This document shows positions 60,684-64,000 of a stretch of DNA of 64,000 bases, piece after piece (the stretch's first letter is position 1; each line of letters starts with the position of its first letter). The stretch comes from Brevundimonas subvibrioides. GTDB lineage: Bacteria > Pseudomonadota > Alphaproteobacteria > Caulobacterales > Caulobacteraceae. The stretch is from contig NZ_NCEQ01000001.1 in assembly GCF_002280785.1 (NCBI RefSeq), forward strand, positions 62,001 through 126,000. Reading direction: 5' to 3'. The notes beneath the pieces were generated by a model. That model ran no database searches. It saw only the letters and a program-made list of their open reading frames with translations, and had not been told where the DNA came from. Position numbers and translations under genes: made by a program.

Positions 60684-62407
60684 CACATGTCTCCTTCAAA
60701 GCGCGTGTCGTGCATCATTTCGCCGTTGGACTTGCCCGGAGGGACAAGCGGCCAGACGTTCTCTTTGGGGTCGATCAGGACGTGCATCAGGCACGGACCG
60801 GGCGCGGCCAGCAGGCGGGCGATGCCGTCGGTGACCTGGTCGCGCCGGTCGATCATGAAGGCCTCGATGCCGAAGGCCTGGGCCACGGCGACGAAGTCGG
60901 GATTGTCCGACAGGTCGACCTCGGAATAGTTTTCGGCGAAGAACAACTCCTGCCACTGGCGCACCAGGCCCAGGGAGGCATTGTCCAGCAGAACGATCTT
61001 CAGGGCCACGCCGTAGCGGCGCAGGGTCGCCAGCTCCTGAATGTTCATCATGAAGCTGCCGTCGCCGGAGATGGTGACGACGTGGGCTTCGGGTTTGGCC
61101 AGCTTGGCGCCCAGGCCGGCGGGCAGGCCGTAGCCCATGGCGCCCAGACCACCGGAGGTCAGATGGCTTTCGGGACGGGCGAACTCGCAGTGCTGGGCGA
61201 CCCACATCTGGTGCTGGCCGACGTCGCAGGCGGCGATGAAGGTGTCGCCGGCGGCCTTCGACAGTTCGTTCAGCAGCGCCGGGGCATAGACCCCCTCGCC
61301 CGGCGCGTCGTAGCGGAAGGCGTTCCGTTTTGCGTTCGAGGTCGAGCGGATGATCCACGGGTCGATGGCCAGGGACGCCGTGGCGACGCGGGCCGTCAGG
61401 GCCTCGATGCCCGCCTTCAGATCGCCGACGACCGGGACGTGGGCGTTGCGCAGCTTGTTGATCTCGGCCGGGTCGATGTCGAAATGGACGACCTTCGCAT
61501 GAGGGGCGAACTCGTTCAGCTTGCCGGTCGCGCGGTCGTCGAACCGGGCGCCGAACACGATCAGCAGGTCGCTCTCCTGCACCGCCTCGTTGGCCGCCTT
61601 CGTCCCGTGCATCCCCAGCATGCCCAGGAAGCCCGGCGCGTCCGTGCGGATCGAGCCCAGGGCGTTCAGGGTCGAGACAGAGGGGATGCCTGTGCGTTCG
61701 GCGAAGTCGCGCAGGGCCTCCACGGCGCCGGCGATCTTCACCCCGCCGCCGATATAGATCAGCGGACGTTCGGCGGCGCGGATCAAGGTTTCCGCCTCGG
61801 CGATCGCGGCGTGATCCAGCGGCGTGACGTCGTTCGGGTAATGGAAGCCGAAATCGTCCGAAGTCATGCCGACCTGAACGTCCTTGGGCAGGTCGACCAG
61901 GACCGGACCCGGACGCCCCGAGCGGGCGACGTGGAAGGCCTCCTCGATCACGGCGGGGACGTCGGCCGGGTGTCGCACGACCCAGGAATGCTTCACCAGC
62001 GGCAGGGTGACGCCCAGGATGTCGATCTCCTGGAAGGCGTCGGTGCCCATCAGGTGGGTGGCGACGTTGCCGGTGATACAGACCATCGGCACCGAATCCA
62101 TCATGGCATTGGCGATGCCGGTGATCAGGTTGGTCGCCCCCGGACCCGAGGTCGCCATACAGACCCCGACCTTCCCGGTCGCCCGGGCATAGGCGTCGGC
62201 GGCGAAGGCCGCGCCCTGCTCGTGACGCACCAGGATGTGCTTCAGCCTGGACCCGGTCAGGGCGTCATAGACCGGCATGATCGCGCCGCCCGGGTAGCCG
62301 AACACGACCTCGACGCCTAACCGGTCCAGGGTGGAGACGAGCAACCGCGCGCCGCTCTGGGGAGCGGCTGCGGCCTTGGCGTTGATGGCGGTGGCGACTG
62401 CGGACAT
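60683..62407 (-). CDS. ilvB: Acetolactate synthase large subunit (IlvB/IlvG)
   Basis: 574 residues; thiamine-diphosphate enzyme forming acetolactate or acetohydroxybutyrate, first common step of valine and isoleucine synthesis. Motifs: VVFGYPGGAIMPVYDAL, the catalytic Glu in ILVRHEQGAAFAADAYARATGKVG, TSGPGATNLITGIANAMMDSVP, and the cofactor-binding region GDGSFMMNIQELATLRRYGVALKIVLLDNAS. Because it is coupled to an IlvM-size ACT subunit, the pair looks like the IlvG/IlvM isozyme. It lies between ilvC and ilvM in the operon; the gap to ilvC is 33 bp. Confidence 0.94.
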   Translation of the reverse strand: MSAVATAINAKAAAAPQSGARLLVSTLDRLGVEVVFGYPGGAIMPVYDALTGSRLKHILVRHEQGAAFAADAYARATGKVGVCMATSGPGATNLITGIANAMMDSVPMVCITGNVATHLMGTDAFQEIDILGVTLPLVKHSWVVRHPADVPAVIEEAFHVARSGRPGPVLVDLPKDVQVGMTSDDFGFHYPNDVTPLDHAAIAEAETLIRAAERPLIYIGGGVKIAGAVEALRDFAERTGIPSVSTLNALGSIRTDAPGFLGMLGMHGTKAANEAVQESDLLIVFGARFDDRATGKLNEFAPHAKVVHFDIDPAEINKLRNAHVPVVGDLKAGIEALTARVATASLAIDPWIIRSTSNAKRNAFRYDAPGEGVYAPALLNELSKAAGDTFIAACDVGQHQMWVAQHCEFARPESHLTSGGLGAMGYGLPAGLGAKLAKPEAHVVTISGDGSFMMNIQELATLRRYGVALKIVLLDNASLGLVRQWQELFFAENYSEVDLSDNPDFVAVAQAFGIEAFMIDRRDQVTDGIARLLAAPGPCLMHVLIDPKENVWPLVPPGKSNGEMMHDTRFEGDM

Positions 62408-62440
62408 TGCGGTTCTGGGACTGACTTTTTTGCGGTTCGA

Positions 62441-63451
62441 CTATGCGGCTTCGGCGGTCTTGGGCGCGTGCAGCCAGGCCATCCGCTCGCGCAGACCCTT
62501 GCCGACCGACTCGATCAGATGCTCGCTGTCGGCCTTGACCAGGGCGTCATAGGCGCCCTTGCCGGCTTCGTTCTCGGCGATCCATTCGCGGGCGAAGGCG
62601 CCGCTCTGGATCTCGGTCAGGATCTCCTTCATCCGCGCGCGGGTCTCGGCGTTGATGACGCGCGGGCCGCTGACGACCGAACCCCATTTGGCCGTCTCCG
62701 AGATGAACTCGTTCATCTTGGTGATGCCGCCTTCATAGAACAGGTCGACGATCAGCTTCAGCTCGTGCATGCACTCGAAATAGGCGATCTCGGGCTGGTA
62801 GCCGGCTTCGACCAGGGTGGTGAACCCGCTCATGACCAGTTCCTTGGCGCCGCCGCACAGGACGGCCTGTTCGCCGAACAGATCGGTCTCGGTCTCTTCC
62901 TTGAAGGAGGTTTCCAGCAGGCCGCCGGTCGCGCCGCCGATGCCCTTGGCATAGCCCATGGCCCGGTCGCGGGCCTTTCCGGTCGCATCCTGCTCGACGG
63001 CGAACAGGGCGGGAACGCCGCGTCCGCGCGCGTATTCGCGACGGACCAGATCGCCTGGCCCCTTGGGCGCGACCAGGATGACGTCCATGTCCTTACGCGG
63101 CGTGACGCGGCCGTACAGGATCGAGAAGCCGTGAGCGAACAGGATGGCCGCGCCCTTCTTCGCATTGGGCTCGATGACCGTCTTGTAGATTTCGGCCTGG
63201 GCCATGTCGGGCGTCAGGATGGCGATGATGTCCGCCCCCTTCACGGCCTCCGAAGGCTCGGCCGTGGCGATGCCGTCGGCGGTGGCGTTGTTCCAGCCCT
63301 TGCCGCCGTGACGGACGCCGGCGACGACGTCGTGGCCAGACTCCTTCAGGTTCTGCGCATGGGCTCGGCCCTGGGAGCCATAGCCGATGACGGCGATGCG
63401 CTGACCGGCGATGACGCCGGGACGGATATCGTCGTTGGTATAGATTTCCAT
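62441..63451 (-). CDS. ilvC: Ketol-acid reductoisomerase
   Basis: 336 residues, the short class I form. It isomerises and reduces acetolactate with NADPH. The Rossmann motif [24 protein letters not shown] is at 19-42. Metal-binding Asp and Glu lie in [18 protein letters not shown], and [18 protein letters not shown] contains the second Glu. Its start is 3 bp after the ilvD stop codon, so the two genes are cotranscribed. This is the second gene of the visible operon. Confidence 0.96.
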   Translation of the reverse strand: MEIYTNDDIRPGVIAGQRIAVIGYGSQGRAHAQNLKESGHDVVAGVRHGGKGWNNATADGIATAEPSEAVKGADIIAILTPDMAQAEIYKTVIEPNAKKGAAILFAHGFSILYGRVTPRKDMDVILVAPKGPGDLVRREYARGRGVPALFAVEQDATGKARDRAMGYAKGIGGATGGLLETSFKEETETDLFGEQAVLCGGAKELVMSGFTTLVEAGYQPEIAYFECMHELKLIVDLFYEGGITKMNEFISETAKWGSVVSGPRVINAETRARMKEILTEIQSGAFAREWIAENEAGKGAYDALVKADSEHLIESVGKGLRERMAWLHAPKTAEAA

Positions 63452-63454
63452 GGC

Positions 63455-64000
63455 TCAGGCTTCCTGCGTCTGTCGTTGGTCCGCCCGGACTTGCGCGGGC
63501 GGCGGGTTGGGAATGGTGACGGCGCCCTGGGCGGCGGAGGCCACCGAGGCGCGGTATTTGGCGAAGACGCCGGTCGCGGCGTTCAGCGGCGGAGCGACAT
63601 GGCCGATCCGACGCGCGGCCAGGTCGGCGGCGACATCGATGCGGCGCGCGGTGACGTCGATGGTGATGCGGTCGCCGTCGCGGATCAGGCCGATCGGCCC
63701 GCCCGCCGCCGCTTCAGGCGACACATGCCCGGCGACGAAACCATAGGACGCGCCCGAGAACCGGCCGTCGGTGATCAGGGCCACGTTATGGATGCCGCGC
63801 CCTTTCAGGGCGGCAGTGACCTGCAGCATCTCGCGCATGCCGGGGCCGCCTTGCGGACCCTCGTAGCGGATGACGATGACGTCGCCCTCGCCGACCGAAC
63901 CGTCCTGCACGGCGTGGAAGGCGTCCTCCTCGGAATCGAACACGCAGGCGGGCCCCTCGAACCGGTCCACCTCGTGGCCAGTGAGCTTGATGACGGCGCC
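63455..64000 (-). CDS. ilvD: Dihydroxy-acid dehydratase, C-terminal part
   Basis: The frame is open from the right edge (64000) and ends at 63455, covering the last about 181 residues. Segments typical of IlvD are [37 protein letters not shown] sequence (here [15 protein letters not shown]), and [33 protein letters not shown]. The enzyme dehydrates dihydroxy acids to the keto-acid precursors of valine and isoleucine and uses an Fe-S cluster whose ligands lie outside the window. It is the first gene of the operon that can be seen; its promoter and any leader lie beyond the edge. Confidence 0.95.
   Translation of the reverse strand, partial: GAVIKLTGHEVDRFEGPACVFDSEEDAFHAVQDGSVGEGDVIVIRYEGPQGGPGMREMLQVTAALKGRGIHNVALITDGRFSGASYGFVAGHVSPEAAAGGPIGLIRDGDRITIDVTARRIDVAADLAARRIGHVAPPLNAATGVFAKYRASVASAAQGAVTIPNPPPAQVRADQRQTQEA

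Overview
The window is about 64 kb of very GC-rich chromosomal DNA in which nearly every base is coding and third codon positions are G/C. Several genes point to an alphaproteobacterium of the Caulobacteraceae, most likely Brevundimonas or a close relative. They are a GapR nucleoid protein (DUF2312), a TacA-like sigma-54 response regulator, the dgt-SPOR-nagZ-scpA-scpB block, TonB-dependent receptors, a Caulobacter-style maltodextrin locus with a GPH-type maltose transporter, and a TorF porin beside amtB. The genus is an inference from gene content and order. I see no rRNA, tRNA, CRISPR array, prophage or complete insertion sequence.

Layout. 1-8 kb: oligoendopeptidase F (cut by the left edge), DUF1203 and DUF4153 proteins, the TacA-like activator and a TonB receptor with a Met/Gly/Pro-rich insert. 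8-10.5 kb: a small accessory patch with a gene remnant, an unknown secreted protein, 9-bp tandem repeats, a coding frame without an ordinary start codon, gapR and rpmJ. 10.6-15.6 kb: chromosome segregation and cell-wall genes (scpB, scpA, nagZ, SPOR, dgt) and erpA. 15.6-23.4 kb: prephenate dehydrogenase, an apparent internally deleted amidohydrolase (dihydroorotase-like) gene, a GT9 glycosyltransferase, ygfZ, tag, rnhB, an orphan adenine methyltransferase and pyk. 23.5-32.7 kb: a PafA-type phosphatase, a lipoprotein cytochrome c, an altronate-dehydratase homologue, a TMEM43-family protein, a UDP-glucuronate/exopolysaccharide trio and a phosphatase-fold protein lacking a key metal ligand.

32.8-37.4 kb carries a PspA-centred envelope module equivalent in content to enterobacterial yjfIJKLMC. 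Here it is split into two divergent arms: DUF2170, PspA/IM30 and a glutathionylspermidine-synthase-like protein on one side, and DUF2491, DUF350 and DUF1190 on the other. 37.5-53.6 kb is an alpha-glucan utilisation locus: a TonB receptor, two GH13 enzymes, a LacI-type regulator, GH97, a GPH-type transporter, an esterase and a GH15 glucoamylase. Similar TGCAA-rich dyads lie in its three control regions and are candidate operators. 53.7-55.9 kb holds a TorF porin and amtB. 56.1-64 kb is one long minus-strand branched-chain amino-acid operon, ilvD-ilvC-ilvB/G-ilvM-leuA-leuC-leuD-leuB. Its 2-isopropylmalate synthase lacks the usual leucine-sensing domain.

Three families of short intergenic palindromic repeats are scattered between genes: a GTGCACCCCGG-type REP, a 131-133 bp element with AATCCTCCCC ends, and a 179 bp element with perfect 23 bp inverted ends. 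I found no clearly new multi-gene system. The strongest candidates for follow-up are the split PspA module, the operator set of the alpha-glucan locus, the start-less frame beside gapR, and the dyad inside the cytochrome promoter.
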